64,000 nt of DNA, taken from positions 186,001 through 250,000 of the forward strand of contig CANMSI010000002.1 of the NCBI GenBank assembly GCA_947500575.1. The letters run 5' to 3'. Positions 54,300-63,760 of the stretch are shown here, in pieces (the stretch's first letter is position 1; each line of letters opens with the position of its first letter). The position numbers were made by a program, and so were the translations under genes. The notes beneath the pieces were generated by a model, which had not been told where the DNA came from, did no database searches, and worked only from the letters and a program-made list of their open reading frames with translations. The stretch comes from an uncultured Flavobacteriaceae bacterium (GTDB taxonomy: Bacteria > Bacteroidota > Bacteroidia > Flavobacteriales > Flavobacteriaceae).

Positions 54300-55508
54300 A
54301 TGACAAAGATACTGGTAAATATTAAATCTTTTTGGATGAGAAAGTACTACTTAGACATCCTGTTATCTCTTACAATTGTACTAATCCCTTTTATAGGATA
54401 CTTTCATACATTCTTCGATTTAAATACTGATTTGGTAAATGGCTTAGGAATATCTGTTGAAAAAAATGGAATGAACGATACTTTTTTGATCTGGCTCTCC
54501 CTTAATAGAGGCATTGCATTATTGATTTCGGTCATCTGGTATCTTAATTGCAAGCAGCGTTGGCGAAGGTTTATATTGATTCCCTCAGGTTTATTGCTCT
54601 ATTTTATAACAAAAAACCTTCTAATTACATGGGGAGAATATCAAGATTATAAACATTATATACTTGGTATTAGTTTAATAAGCGTTTTCAGTATGGTATT
54701 AGCAGATCGATATCTATTTGGTAATTCGAACTACTCGATGATCACCCTTAATTACGGAATTAAGAATTTTTATAAACAGTCAAGACAACAACTTGATTCA
54801 GATAGAACGAGATATGCAATGACTCCTTTTGCTTTTCTAAAACGACTGGTTTACCAACAAAAAATGATAGAAGAGCAACTTAAAGTGGGTTGCGACCTAA
54901 ATGAAAAAAGAATAAATTATACAATAGCGCTCCTGTTGTTAGTAGGGCTTTCTTTTTTGTTGATTATTGGAGAATTAACCATTCCCTTCTTATCTCAGAT
55001 TGATAATACGCAGCAGTTTATAAATTCTTTTGGTTTTGATGCCTCTGAGGGCTTTTTACTGTACATCACCACAAAACTGTTTGTTATAGGGATTTGTATT
55101 ACATGGTATTTTACCACAAAAGTTTGGTGGCGGTATGCACTTTTTTCTCCAATAGTAATTTTTTCGTATCAATTATTTATGGGGTTGCAAACAGAATTAG
55201 TACAATTAGATGTGCAAGAATATCGAGATGTGCTACCTTCTATACTTTTATTGATTCTAGTATTAATTGGCTTTTCTCAAGGGGTAAAATACCAATATAA
55301 ACTTAAAGCAATTCATAACGGAATTTTAGTAGAAATACAGGAATTTCTGTCAAATATTGAAGTCGATAATATTCTACATAAGAGATATCTCTCTGACTTT
55401 GATCAGTTAAAAGACAAAATTAAGATCGAAAAGAGCAGAAGTAATAATCTATCCTCTCTTATTCAGCTAAGAGAAGAATTAGAAAGACGGATAGACCAGG
55501 TACAATGA
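54300..55508 (+). CDS. Membrane protein with internal duplication (two four-helix repeats)
   Basis: A 402-residue protein. Repeat 1 (about 17-140) carries VIWYLNCKQRWRRFILIP (78-95), repeat 2 (about 203-330) carries ITWYFTTKVWWRYALFSP (267-284). Both match the single-repeat protein at 52803. Between them is a cytoplasmic linker (about 145-202) rich in Lys/Arg/Gln, and a C-terminal coiled coil (about 330-402). I recognise no known family. It ends 3 bp from the convergent XRE gene. Confidence 0.78.
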   Translation: MTKILVNIKSFWMRKYYLDILLSLTIVLIPFIGYFHTFFDLNTDLVNGLGISVEKNGMNDTFLIWLSLNRGIALLISVIWYLNCKQRWRRFILIPSGLLLYFITKNLLITWGEYQDYKHYILGISLISVFSMVLADRYLFGNSNYSMITLNYGIKNFYKQSRQQLDSDRTRYAMTPFAFLKRLVYQQKMIEEQLKVGCDLNEKRINYTIALLLLVGLSFLLIIGELTIPFLSQIDNTQQFINSFGFDASEGFLLYITTKLFVIGICITWYFTTKVWWRYALFSPIVIFSYQLFMGLQTELVQLDVQEYRDVLPSILLLILVLIGFSQGVKYQYKLKAIHNGILVEIQEFLSNIEVDNILHKRYLSDFDQLKDKIKIEKSRSNNLSSLIQLREELERRIDQVQ

Positions 55509-55511
55509 TAC

Positions 55512-55895
55512 CTACTTATCTTCCCCCGTTTTCTTCTTTTCAATTTCGGCTTTCACCTCTTTGAGAAGTTGCTGCAGCTGCTCTTCGTGTCGAGCACGTA
55601 TCTTATTCTCAATAATCTGCTCAATCTCAGTTTGTTTAGCCTTGGGTAATTGATCAAAGCCAGGAATGTCTTCCTTCTTTTTCAACATTTCACCATCTCC
55701 GGTGATGAGCCAAACAACATTCAATTGTGGATAGGTCTTTAAGATGGTTTCGATTACGTCACTACCTACAGAAGCATGATTTTTTTTCATACGTAAGGTA
55801 TAGCCGTTTCCCGCACCAATTGAGAGGTCAAATTGGCGTGCACTAAGACCCGCGAATTTGATAAATTCGATAATACGATCAATTGTTTTGATCAT
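55512..55895 (-). CDS. XRE-like regulator, phage-repressor-like N-terminal fold
   Basis: A 127-residue protein. The helix-turn-helix region (LSARQFDLSIGAGNGYTLRM) is degenerate but IETILKTYPQLNVVWLITGDGEML matches the Bacteroidota XRE branch and its paralogue at 45364. A C-terminal coiled coil (from about residue 80) replaces a sensor domain. Standalone, without other phage genes, so not a prophage sign. Confidence 0.8.
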   Translation of the reverse strand: MIKTIDRIIEFIKFAGLSARQFDLSIGAGNGYTLRMKKNHASVGSDVIETILKTYPQLNVVWLITGDGEMLKKKEDIPGFDQLPKAKQTEIEQIIENKIRARHEEQLQQLLKEVKAEIEKKKTGEDK

Positions 55896-56045
55896 AAGCT
55901 TTTAGATTAGTAAAACGCACTTATAGAAGTTACGCTATAGATTGATAGTATAGTTACACGAATATACTAAAAATTAAACAAAAACTAGAAAAAAGCAGGG
56001 CTCCCGCATTTTTTTTTGTGCTGAGAAATCTAAATTTTGGGTAAT

Positions 56046-57587
56046 TTATCGAGGTTCAAGTACTACAAATGGAATGATCATTTCTTCTAAAGAAACCCCG
56101 CCATGTTGATACGTATTGCGATAATAACTCACATAGTGATTGTAATTATTTGGGTACGCAAAAAACAAATCATTTTTCGCAAAAATAAAGGAGCTACTCA
56201 TATTAATACTGGGTAAAAATATGTTGCTAGGACTTGTTTCTGCCAATACATCTTTATTTTCATAGGTTAAACTGCGACCTGTCTTGTATCTTAGGTTGAG
56301 ACTTGTTTCTCTATCACCAATGACTTTTGAAGGCTGTTTCACATTAATAGTTCCATGATCTGTTGTAATAATAAGCTTTAATCCCATGGATTGTGCTTGC
56401 TGTATTATACCCAACAATGGAGAGTTTTTAAACCAACTCTGCGTAAGTGAACGATATGCTTTATCGTTAGACGCTAGTTCTTTTATTACTTCCATTTCGG
56501 TTTTTGAGTGAGAGAGCATATCTACAAAGTTGTACACAATAACAGTTAGATCGTTTTCCTTATGAGATTTGAAATTTTGGAGCAATTGCTTTCCTTGTCT
56601 TAGACTACTAATTTTATGATAATCCCACTTTAGGTTCAGTCCTAGTCTTTTCAATTGAGCTCCTAAGAATTTATCTTCAAATAAATTTTTCCCACCCTCG
56701 TCATTATCATTTTTCCACCAATCCGGGTGTTTTTTCTCCATGTCTAAGGGAGTTAAACCAGCAAAAATTGCGTTTCTTGCATATTGGGTAGCAGTGGGTA
56801 AAATGCTATAATAGGGTGTTTCTTTGGTCTTCTTATAATAGGTATTTAGTGTATCCTCAAAAGCAAACCATTGATCATACCTTAAATTGTCTATTACAAT
56901 TAGAAGTGTAGGGGTATCTTTTATTTCTGGCTGAACTAGGTCTCTGAAAAGGGTATGTGACATAACCGGCCCCTCACCTGAGAACCAATCTGCATAATTT
57001 TTGTCTACAAATTTGCTAAATTGTGAGTTGGCTTCCACTTTTTGAGATTCCAAAATTTCGAACATCCCAGAATCTTCAATTTCCTCTAAACGAAGCTCCC
57101 AATAAATTAATTTCTTGTATAAATCAGCCCATTCTTCAAAACTATTGACCATGGATAGATCCATCGCTATTTTTCGAAACTCCTGTTGATAGTTCGCTGT
57201 GGTTTTTTCAGATACCAATCTGGAATTATCTAGATTCTTTTTCAGAGATAAAAGGATTTGATTGGGATTAACAGGCTTTATGAGATAATCTGCAATTTTA
57301 GATCCAATTGCCTCTTCCATAATATATTCTTCCTCACTTTTCGTAATCATTACCACAGGCAAACTGGCATCAATTACTTTGATTTCATTTAGGGTTTCTA
57401 GGCCAGAGATCCCCGGCATATTTTCATCTAAAAAAACAATATCAAAAGAAGTGTTTGTAATTTCCTCCAATGCTTCACGTCCACTTTTACAGGTAATTAC
57501 TTCATAATTTTTATTCTGCAAAAAAATTATATGAGGTTTTAATAAATCAATCTCATCGTCAACCCACAGTATTGTTATCTTGTTCAT
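56046..57587 (-). CDS. porX: PorX, PglZ-domain response regulator of type IX secretion
   Basis: A 513-residue two-domain regulator. The receiver domain (1-120) has acidic pocket D10/D11, phospho-acceptor Asp54 (FLDENMPG) and Lys in TKSEE. A linker follows to about residue 205. The PglZ domain has an alkaline-phosphatase-like fold (LLIVIDNLRYDQW; TDHGTINV). PorX works with the PorY kinase and sigma factor SigP in Porphyromonas; it cleaves cyclic and linear oligonucleotides. It implies the host uses type IX secretion. Divergent from the HD gene by only 28 bp. Confidence 0.95.
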   Translation of the reverse strand: MNKITILWVDDEIDLLKPHIIFLQNKNYEVITCKSGREALEEITNTSFDIVFLDENMPGISGLETLNEIKVIDASLPVVMITKSEEEYIMEEAIGSKIADYLIKPVNPNQILLSLKKNLDNSRLVSEKTTANYQQEFRKIAMDLSMVNSFEEWADLYKKLIYWELRLEEIEDSGMFEILESQKVEANSQFSKFVDKNYADWFSGEGPVMSHTLFRDLVQPEIKDTPTLLIVIDNLRYDQWFAFEDTLNTYYKKTKETPYYSILPTATQYARNAIFAGLTPLDMEKKHPDWWKNDNDEGGKNLFEDKFLGAQLKRLGLNLKWDYHKISSLRQGKQLLQNFKSHKENDLTVIVYNFVDMLSHSKTEMEVIKELASNDKAYRSLTQSWFKNSPLLGIIQQAQSMGLKLIITTDHGTINVKQPSKVIGDRETSLNLRYKTGRSLTYENKDVLAETSPSNIFLPSINMSSSFIFAKNDLFFAYPNNYNHYVSYYRNTYQHGGVSLEEMIIPFVVLEPR

Positions 57588-57615
57588 TTAGTGCTTATCT
57601 TTGTGTTAAATACTC

Positions 57616-58851
57616 GTGATTTTGATAAAATCAAACAAGCTTAAAATATTCAATGATCCAATTTACGGATTTATTAGAATACCCAATACGCTCATTTTTA
57701 GTCTTATTGAACATCCTTACTTTCAGCGATTGCGTAGAATTTCCCAAATGGGCCTCTCTTATTTAGTGTATTCTGGAGCGCATCATACGAGGTTTCATCA
57801 TGCAATTGGTTGCATGCATTTAATGCAACAGGCAATACAAGTGCTTCGTTTTAAGGATATTGAGATAACGTCGGAGGAGGAGGAAGGACTTTTAATCGCT
57901 ATTTTATTACATGATATTGGACATGGTCCATTTTCCCATGCGTTGGAACATAGCCTGGCTGAAGGTGTAAGTCATGAAGACATTTCGCTATGGTTTATGG
58001 AAACTCTGAATACTAAGTTTAACGGAAGTTTAACGCTGGCCATCGCTATCTTCAAAAAGGAATACCCCAAGATGTTCTTAAATCAATTGGTGTCTAGTCA
58101 ATTAGACATGGATAGATTGGATTACCTAAAACGTGATAGCTTTTATACTGGTGTAGCAGAAGGAAATTTGAATACCGAGCGTTTAATTACGATGTTGAAC
58201 GTAGTTGATGGAGAACTGGTTGTAGAAGAAAAAGGGATCTACTCCGTAGAAAAGTTTTTGATGGCTCGTCGTTTTATGTATTGGCAAGTGTATTTGCATA
58301 AAACAGGGATCGTTGCAGAACAATTATTGATTCATATTTTAAAACGTGCTAAGTTTCTGATGTCTCAAGGAAAAGCCATTGAATGCAGTAATGCTTTGTT
58401 ATTTTTTATTGAATATGCAGCTACTAAAAAGTCATTTACACCCGAAGTGCTAGATAAATTTGCACAATTAGATGATGTAGACATGCTTTCAGCAATTAAA
58501 CAATGGCAAGAACATCCAGATTTTGTATTGTCGCAACTTTGTCAGCGAACTATTAATCGTAGATTGTTAAACATAAAGGTGAAGAACAAACCTATTAGCG
58601 CAGACAAGTTCCAAAAACAGTTTGAAAAATTTAAACTAAAATATCAGCTTACGGACGAAGAAACTTCCTATTTTGTTTTCTCTGGTGAAATTCAAAATAC
58701 CGCCTATAATCCTCAAAAACAGAATATAAACATCATTCGAGCTAACGGAAAAATTACGGATGTAGCCAGAGCCTCGGATCATCTAAATTTAAATGCGCTA
58801 TCCAAAACAGTGACCAAATATTATATGTGTTACCCCAAGGATGCCGTTTAA
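57616..58851 (+). CDS. HD-domain phosphohydrolase
   Basis: A 411-residue HD superfamily protein with the metal site HHTRFHHAIG, LLHDIGHGPFSHALEH, and a later Asp (SQLDMDRLDYLKRD), the layout of SAMHD1/dGTPase-like enzymes. It may hydrolyse dNTPs or other nucleotides. I accept the GTG at 57616, as the conserved NKLKIFNDPIYGFI begins within 10 residues; TTG 57622 is possible. Sits between porX and the lipid A genes. Confidence 0.88.
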   Translation: MILIKSNKLKIFNDPIYGFIRIPNTLIFSLIEHPYFQRLRRISQMGLSYLVYSGAHHTRFHHAIGCMHLMQQAIQVLRFKDIEITSEEEEGLLIAILLHDIGHGPFSHALEHSLAEGVSHEDISLWFMETLNTKFNGSLTLAIAIFKKEYPKMFLNQLVSSQLDMDRLDYLKRDSFYTGVAEGNLNTERLITMLNVVDGELVVEEKGIYSVEKFLMARRFMYWQVYLHKTGIVAEQLLIHILKRAKFLMSQGKAIECSNALLFFIEYAATKKSFTPEVLDKFAQLDDVDMLSAIKQWQEHPDFVLSQLCQRTINRRLLNIKVKNKPISADKFQKQFEKFKLKYQLTDEETSYFVFSGEIQNTAYNPQKQNINIIRANGKITDVARASDHLNLNALSKTVTKYYMCYPKDAV

Positions 58852-58861
58852 CAATTTTTCT

Positions 58862-58869
58862 TACTTTTG
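58862..58869 (+). promoter_or_regulatory. -7 box of the lipid A operon
   Basis: TACTTTTG, an exact TAnnTTTG match, 36 bp before the lpxD TTG start and just after the HD gene stop. Confidence 0.55.
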
Positions 58870-58905
58870 TGTCCATCAAACGAATTATTGATAAACTTTT
58901 AAGGA

Positions 58906-59931
58906 TTGAAATTTACAGCTAGTCAGATTGCGGGTATTTTGGAAGGTGAGGTTGACGGAAACCCTGAAATAGCTGTTCATAAGTTGGCAAAAATAGAAGA
59001 GGGACAAGAGGGCTCTTTAACATTTTTGGCCAATCCAAAATACACTTCTTTTATATATAAGACAAAGGCATCTATAACAATCGTAAATAGAGATTTTGTT
59101 CCAGAGCAAAGCCTTAATACAACGCTTATAAAGGTAGATGATGCATATCAGTCCTTTTCCAAATTATTAGAATATTACGATCAAGTGAAACGAACAAAAA
59201 CGGGTATAGAAAATCCTGTTTTTCTCTCAGAAACCTCTTCTCATGGATCTGACTTTTACCTAGGAGCTTTCTCTTACATTGGAAATAATGTGGTAATGGG
59301 CGATCATGTGAAAATCTATCCTAACGTATACATTGGAGACAATGTGACTCTAGGAAATCACGTAACGGTATATGCAGGAGCAAAAATTTATTCAGAAACA
59401 CTTATCGGTAACAACTGTGTGGTGCATAGTGGTGCTGTTATTGGTGCAGATGGTTTTGGCTTTGCGCCAGATGTAGATGGTGAGTATAGTAAAGTTCCTC
59501 AGATTGGCAATGTAGTATTAGAAGATTATGTAGATGTTGGTGCTGGCACAACAATAGATAGGGCAACATTAGGATCAACCATACTGAGAAAAGGTGTCAA
59601 GTTAGATAATCAAATCCAAATAGCTCATAACGTAGAAATAGGGGAGCATACCGTAATTGCGGCTCAAACAGGAATCGCTGGTTCCACCAAAATTGGAAAG
59701 AACTGTCTTATTGGTGGTCAGGTGGGTATTGTGGGACATATTGTAATTGGAGATCGAGTGAGAATCCAGGCACAGTCTGGGATAGGAAGAAATGTGAAGG
59801 AAGGTGAAATTCTTCAAGGATCTCCTGCATTAAATTATGGTGATTACAATAAATCTTATGTTTACTTTAAAAATTTACCAAAGCTAGCACAACAAATAGA
59901 CGAAGTAGAAAAAAGAATTGACGGTGACTAA
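58906..59931 (+). CDS. lpxD: UDP-3-O-acylglucosamine N-acyltransferase LpxD
   Basis: A 341-residue LpxD, the third step of lipid A synthesis, adding a 3-hydroxyacyl chain to UDP-3-O-acylglucosamine. N-terminal uridine-binding domain (1-100) and left-handed beta-helix with hexapeptide repeats (100 onward). The catalytic His is in QIAHNVEIG; GADGFGFAP is classical. Starts at TTG (MKFTASQIAGILEG); no other start is near. Its stop overlaps the LpxC start. Confidence 0.95.
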   Translation: MKFTASQIAGILEGEVDGNPEIAVHKLAKIEEGQEGSLTFLANPKYTSFIYKTKASITIVNRDFVPEQSLNTTLIKVDDAYQSFSKLLEYYDQVKRTKTGIENPVFLSETSSHGSDFYLGAFSYIGNNVVMGDHVKIYPNVYIGDNVTLGNHVTVYAGAKIYSETLIGNNCVVHSGAVIGADGFGFAPDVDGEYSKVPQIGNVVLEDYVDVGAGTTIDRATLGSTILRKGVKLDNQIQIAHNVEIGEHTVIAAQTGIAGSTKIGKNCLIGGQVGIVGHIVIGDRVRIQAQSGIGRNVKEGEILQGSPALNYGDYNKSYVYFKNLPKLAQQIDEVEKRIDGD

Positions 59932-61330
59932 AACAACAACAAAACAAAGAACAATCGCTGAAGCAGTTACGCTAACAGGAGTAGGTTTACATACTGGAGA
60001 AAATGTTACAATGACATTTTTACCTGCTCCAGAAAATCATGGTTATGCTTTTAAAAGAATCGATTTGGAGGGAGCTCCTATTATTGAAGCGGATGCAAAC
60101 TATGTGGTTAATACGCAAAGAGGTACTAATCTTGAGAAAAGAGGTGTAAAAATTCAAACATCCGAACATGTATTAGCGGCCTTGGTTGGAATGGAAATAG
60201 ATAATGTACTCATAGAATTGGATTCGCCAGAGCCACCCATCATGGATGGTTCTTCAAAGTATTTTGTAGAAGCCTTGGAAAAAGCAGGAATTGTTGAACA
60301 AAATGCAATGAGGGAAGAGTATATCGTTAAAGATGTTATTTCTTATAAGGATGAAGCTACAGGAAGCGATATTACTATTATTCCTTCTGATGATTACCAA
60401 GTAACTACCATGGTCGACTTTGGCACTAAAGTATTAGGTACTCAAAATGCTACTTTAGAACATATCAATGAGTTTAAAACAGAGATCGCTTCTGCCCGTA
60501 CGTTTAGTTTTTTACATGAATTAGAAATGCTCTTAGAGCATGGGCTAATTAAAGGTGGAGATTTAAACAATGCCATAGTCTATGTAGATAAAGAAATTTC
60601 ACAGGCTACCATGAAAAAATTGGAGAAGGCGTTTAAAAAAGAAAAACTCTCTGTTAAGCCCAATGGGATTTTGGACAATCTAACATTGCACCAACCAAAT
60701 GAAGCGGCCCGACACAAATTGTTAGATGTTATAGGAGATTTAGCCTTGGCCGGAACAAGAATTCGAGGAAAGGTAATTGCCAATAAACCAGGGCATTTCG
60801 TAAATACTCAGTTTGCTAAGAAGTTGGCAAAGATTATTAAACTTGAAAAGCGGAATAAAATACCTCATTTTGATTTAACAGCTGCTCCTTTAATGGATGT
60901 TACTCAAATCATGGATATGTTGCCGCATCGTCCTCCTTTTTTATTGGTGGATAAGATTCTAGAGCTATCTGATACCCATGTGGTAGGAGTGAAGAACGTA
61001 ACTATGAATGAACCTTTTTTTGTAGGTCATTTCCCAGGAGCACCCGTGATGCCAGGTGTGTTGCAAGTAGAAGCTATGGCACAAACAGGAGGGATATTAG
61101 TGTTAAGTACAGTTCCTGATCCAGAAAATTATTTGACTTTTTTCATGAAAATTGATAATGTTAAATTTAAACAGCAAGTTGTTCCAGGAGATACCTTGGT
61201 ATTTAAGTGCGACTTAATTTCACCTATAAGACGTGGAATATGTCATATGCAGGCATATGCGTATGCGAATGGAAAACTAGTATCAGAAGCTGAACTGATG
61301 GCCCAAATTGTTAAAACCAAAGACGTATAA
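59918..61330 (+). CDS. lpxC-fabZ: Fused LpxC deacetylase / FabZ dehydratase
   Basis: A 470-residue fusion typical of Bacteroidota. The LpxC half (1 to about 310) commits to lipid A by deacetylating UDP-3-O-acyl-GlcNAc: zinc ligands in TSEHVLAA, HKLLDVIGD and active-site KPGHFVNT are present. The FabZ half (about 325-470) dehydrates 3-hydroxyacyl-ACP: FVGHFPGAPVMPGVLQVEAMAQ. The fusion ties lipid A and fatty acid use of the same 3-hydroxyacyl-ACP. The start may be TTG 59918 or GTG 59924; both overlap lpxD. Confidence 0.96.
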   Translation: MTVTKTTTKQRTIAEAVTLTGVGLHTGENVTMTFLPAPENHGYAFKRIDLEGAPIIEADANYVVNTQRGTNLEKRGVKIQTSEHVLAALVGMEIDNVLIELDSPEPPIMDGSSKYFVEALEKAGIVEQNAMREEYIVKDVISYKDEATGSDITIIPSDDYQVTTMVDFGTKVLGTQNATLEHINEFKTEIASARTFSFLHELEMLLEHGLIKGGDLNNAIVYVDKEISQATMKKLEKAFKKEKLSVKPNGILDNLTLHQPNEAARHKLLDVIGDLALAGTRIRGKVIANKPGHFVNTQFAKKLAKIIKLEKRNKIPHFDLTAAPLMDVTQIMDMLPHRPPFLLVDKILELSDTHVVGVKNVTMNEPFFVGHFPGAPVMPGVLQVEAMAQTGGILVLSTVPDPENYLTFFMKIDNVKFKQQVVPGDTLVFKCDLISPIRRGICHMQAYAYANGKLVSEAELMAQIVKTKDV

Positions 61331-61332
61331 TT

Positions 61333-62118
61333 ATGAATCAACCTTTAGCCTACATACACCCAGGAGCTAAGATTGCAAAGAATGTGGTGGTAGAGCCTTT
61401 TACAACCATTCATAATAATGTAAAGATAGGTGAAGGTACATGGATTGGATCCAACGTAACTATTATGGAAGGGGCTCGTATCGGAAAAAATTGTAATATT
61501 TTCCCCGGAGCTGTTATTTCTGCACCTCCACAAGATTTGAAATACAAAGGTGAAGAAACAACTGTGGAAATTGGGAATAATACCACTATACGTGAGTGTG
61601 CAACCATTAATAAGGGAACCTCAGATCGCATGAAGACGGTAATTGGGAAGAATTGTCTTATTATGGCATACTGCCATATTGCCCATGATTGTTATATTGG
61701 TAATAATTGTATTTTTTCAAATAATTCGACTTTAGCCGGACATGTAACTATTGGCGATAATGTGATATTGGCAGGTTTGGTAGCGGTGCATCAATTTGTT
61801 TCCATAGGAAGTCATGCTTTTGTTACCGGTGGATCTTTGGTAAGAAAAGATGTTCCTCCCTTTGTAAAAGGAGCCAGAGAGCCCATGTCTTATGTAGGAA
61901 TCAATTCCGTTGGATTAAGAAGAAGAGGATTTAACTCGGATAAAATCCGCGAGATTCAAAATATTTATCGAATATTATATCAAAAGAATTACAATAATAG
62001 TCAGGCGGTTCAGATCATCGAAGCTGAAATGGAAGCTACTCCCGAAAGAGACGAGATTTTACAGTTTATTAGAGATTCCCAACGAGGTATCATGAAAGGT
62101 TATTTTAGTACTAATTAA
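61333..62118 (+). CDS. lpxA: UDP-N-acetylglucosamine acyltransferase LpxA
   Basis: A 261-residue LpxA, the first step of lipid A synthesis, placing a 3-hydroxyacyl chain on UDP-GlcNAc. Beta-helix hexapeptide repeats, the catalytic His in AYCHIAHDCYIG, and a C-terminal helical domain (VGINSVGLRRRGF) are present. Only 2 bp after lpxC-fabZ, so cotranslated. Confidence 0.97.
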   Translation: MNQPLAYIHPGAKIAKNVVVEPFTTIHNNVKIGEGTWIGSNVTIMEGARIGKNCNIFPGAVISAPPQDLKYKGEETTVEIGNNTTIRECATINKGTSDRMKTVIGKNCLIMAYCHIAHDCYIGNNCIFSNNSTLAGHVTIGDNVILAGLVAVHQFVSIGSHAFVTGGSLVRKDVPPFVKGAREPMSYVGINSVGLRRRGFNSDKIREIQNIYRILYQKNYNNSQAVQIIEAEMEATPERDEILQFIRDSQRGIMKGYFSTN

Positions 62119-62126
62119 AAACAAAT

Positions 62127-62693
62127 ATGGCATCTACATCAGATATTAGAAAAGGATTGTGTATTAAATACAACCACGATATTTTTAAAATAATAGAATT
62201 CTTGCACGTAAAACCAGGAAAAGGTCCTGCTTTTGTTCGTACAAAATTGAAAAGTGTTACTACAGGTAAGGTGATAGATAATACGTTTTCTGCAGGGCAT
62301 AAGATCGAAGATGTGCGGGTAGAAACACGTTCCTATCAATACCTATATGCAGAAGGAGAAACCTATCACTTCATGAACACAAATGATTACAATCAGATTA
62401 CACTGGAGGAGAGTAGTTTGGACAGTCCCGGTTTGCTAAAAGAGGGAGAGGTAGTTACCATATTGTTCAATACAGAAGATAGTATGCCTTTATCTGTAGA
62501 CATGCCTGCAAGTGTTGTTTTAGAGGTAACACATACGGAGCCAGGAGTTAAAGGAAACACAGCCACCAATGCAACGAAACCTGCTACTGTTGAAACAGGT
62601 GCAAGGGTGAACGTGCCATTATTTATCAATGAAGGAGATAAAATTAAGATTGAGACGGAGAAAGGCACTTATATGGAACGTGTTAAGGAGTAA
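62127..62693 (+). CDS. efp: Elongation factor P
   Basis: A 188-residue EF-P of three beta-barrel domains that relieves ribosome stalling at polyproline. The tip loop is KPGKGPAF with Lys32, the position that is modified in many bacteria; the modifying enzymes are not in the window. It sits 8 bp after lpxA within the lipid A run. Confidence 0.95.
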   Translation: MASTSDIRKGLCIKYNHDIFKIIEFLHVKPGKGPAFVRTKLKSVTTGKVIDNTFSAGHKIEDVRVETRSYQYLYAEGETYHFMNTNDYNQITLEESSLDSPGLLKEGEVVTILFNTEDSMPLSVDMPASVVLEVTHTEPGVKGNTATNATKPATVETGARVNVPLFINEGDKIKIETEKGTYMERVKE

Positions 62694-62769
62694 TTCCTTT
62701 AATTTTTAATGACCTAGTGTAGTCAATTGATCATGGACATTTTGTTCCCGTTATTTTAACTATTTTAAA

Positions 62770-63702
62770 ATGAAGTTTCCAATTCCCCATACTCTTAAAC
62801 AAATAGCCAGTATTATCAATACGGAATATGTGGGTGATGATGATTTTCCTGTACTTGGAATGAATGAAATCCATGTGGTAGAGGAGGGAGATATTGTTTT
62901 TGTAGATCATCCGAAATACTATGATAAGGCCTTAAACTCAAATGCCACCACCATACTTATTAATAAACAAGTAAGCTGCCCCAGCGGAAAAGCACTTCTT
63001 ATTTCTGATGATCCGTTTAGAGATTTTAATAAGCTTACTAATTTTTTCAAGCCCTTTGAGAAGGCAACTACCTCCATTGCAGCTAGCGCAAAGATTGGAA
63101 AGAATTCGATCATTCAACCCAATACTTTTATTGGAAATCATGTGGTAATCGGAGAACATTGTCAAATACATGCCAATGTTACAATCTACGACCATTGTGT
63201 TATTGGTAATCATGTAACAATTCATGCCGGTACCGTTTTAGGCGCTGATGCTTTTTATTATAAGAATAGACCTACTGGTTTTGATAAACTAATATCTGGG
63301 GGTAGCGTAATTATTGAAGATTATGTAGATATAGGTAGTTTATGTACTATAGATAGAGGCGTATCTGGAAATACTAGGATAAAGGAAGGAAGTAAGTTAG
63401 ACAATCAAGTACAAATTGGTCATGATACCGTTATTGGTAAAAAATGTCTCATCGCTTCCCAAACAGGAATTGCAGGTTGTGTGGTGGTAGAAGATGAAGT
63501 TACTTTATGGGGGCAGGTAGGCGTAACCAGTGGTATTCGTATAGGCAGTAAAGCTGTTGTTTTAGCACAAACAGGGATTTCTAAATCAATTGAAGGAGGA
63601 AAAACCTATTTTGGAAGTCCAGTAGAAGAAGCTAGAGAAAAACTAAAACAACTGGCCTATGTTAAAAAGATTCCAGATATCATTAAAAAAATAAAAGATT
63701 AA
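62770..63702 (+). CDS. Divergent second LpxD-like acyltransferase
   Basis: A 310-residue LpxD homologue, 31 residues shorter than the first. The N-terminal domain and hexapeptide repeats align, and the catalytic His is kept ([10 protein letters not shown]). The usual GADGFGFA is changed to GADAFYYKN, and [22 protein letters not shown] replaces the PQIGNVVLEDYVDVGAGTTIDR pattern. These residues line the acyl/sugar site, so the substrate may differ (another nucleotide sugar or chain). It is separated from efp by 76 bp. Confidence 0.87.
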   Translation: MKFPIPHTLKQIASIINTEYVGDDDFPVLGMNEIHVVEEGDIVFVDHPKYYDKALNSNATTILINKQVSCPSGKALLISDDPFRDFNKLTNFFKPFEKATTSIAASAKIGKNSIIQPNTFIGNHVVIGEHCQIHANVTIYDHCVIGNHVTIHAGTVLGADAFYYKNRPTGFDKLISGGSVIIEDYVDIGSLCTIDRGVSGNTRIKEGSKLDNQVQIGHDTVIGKKCLIASQTGIAGCVVVEDEVTLWGQVGVTSGIRIGSKAVVLAQTGISKSIEGGKTYFGSPVEEAREKLKQLAYVKKIPDIIKKIKD

Positions 63703-63727
63703 ATGCACGAGAAAGTTTGCAAAGCTA

Positions 63728-63735
63728 TATTTTTG
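63728..63735 (+). promoter_or_regulatory. -7 box of sucD
   Basis: TATTTTTG matches TAnnTTTG, 25 bp before the sucD start at 63761. Confidence 0.5.
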
Positions 63736-63760
63736 TGCAGCAAAAATAAATCAATTCAGC

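Noticed and set aside
55512-55895. XRE repressor as a prophage remnant
   Set aside because: No integrase, structural or att sequences nearby; neighbours are core genes.
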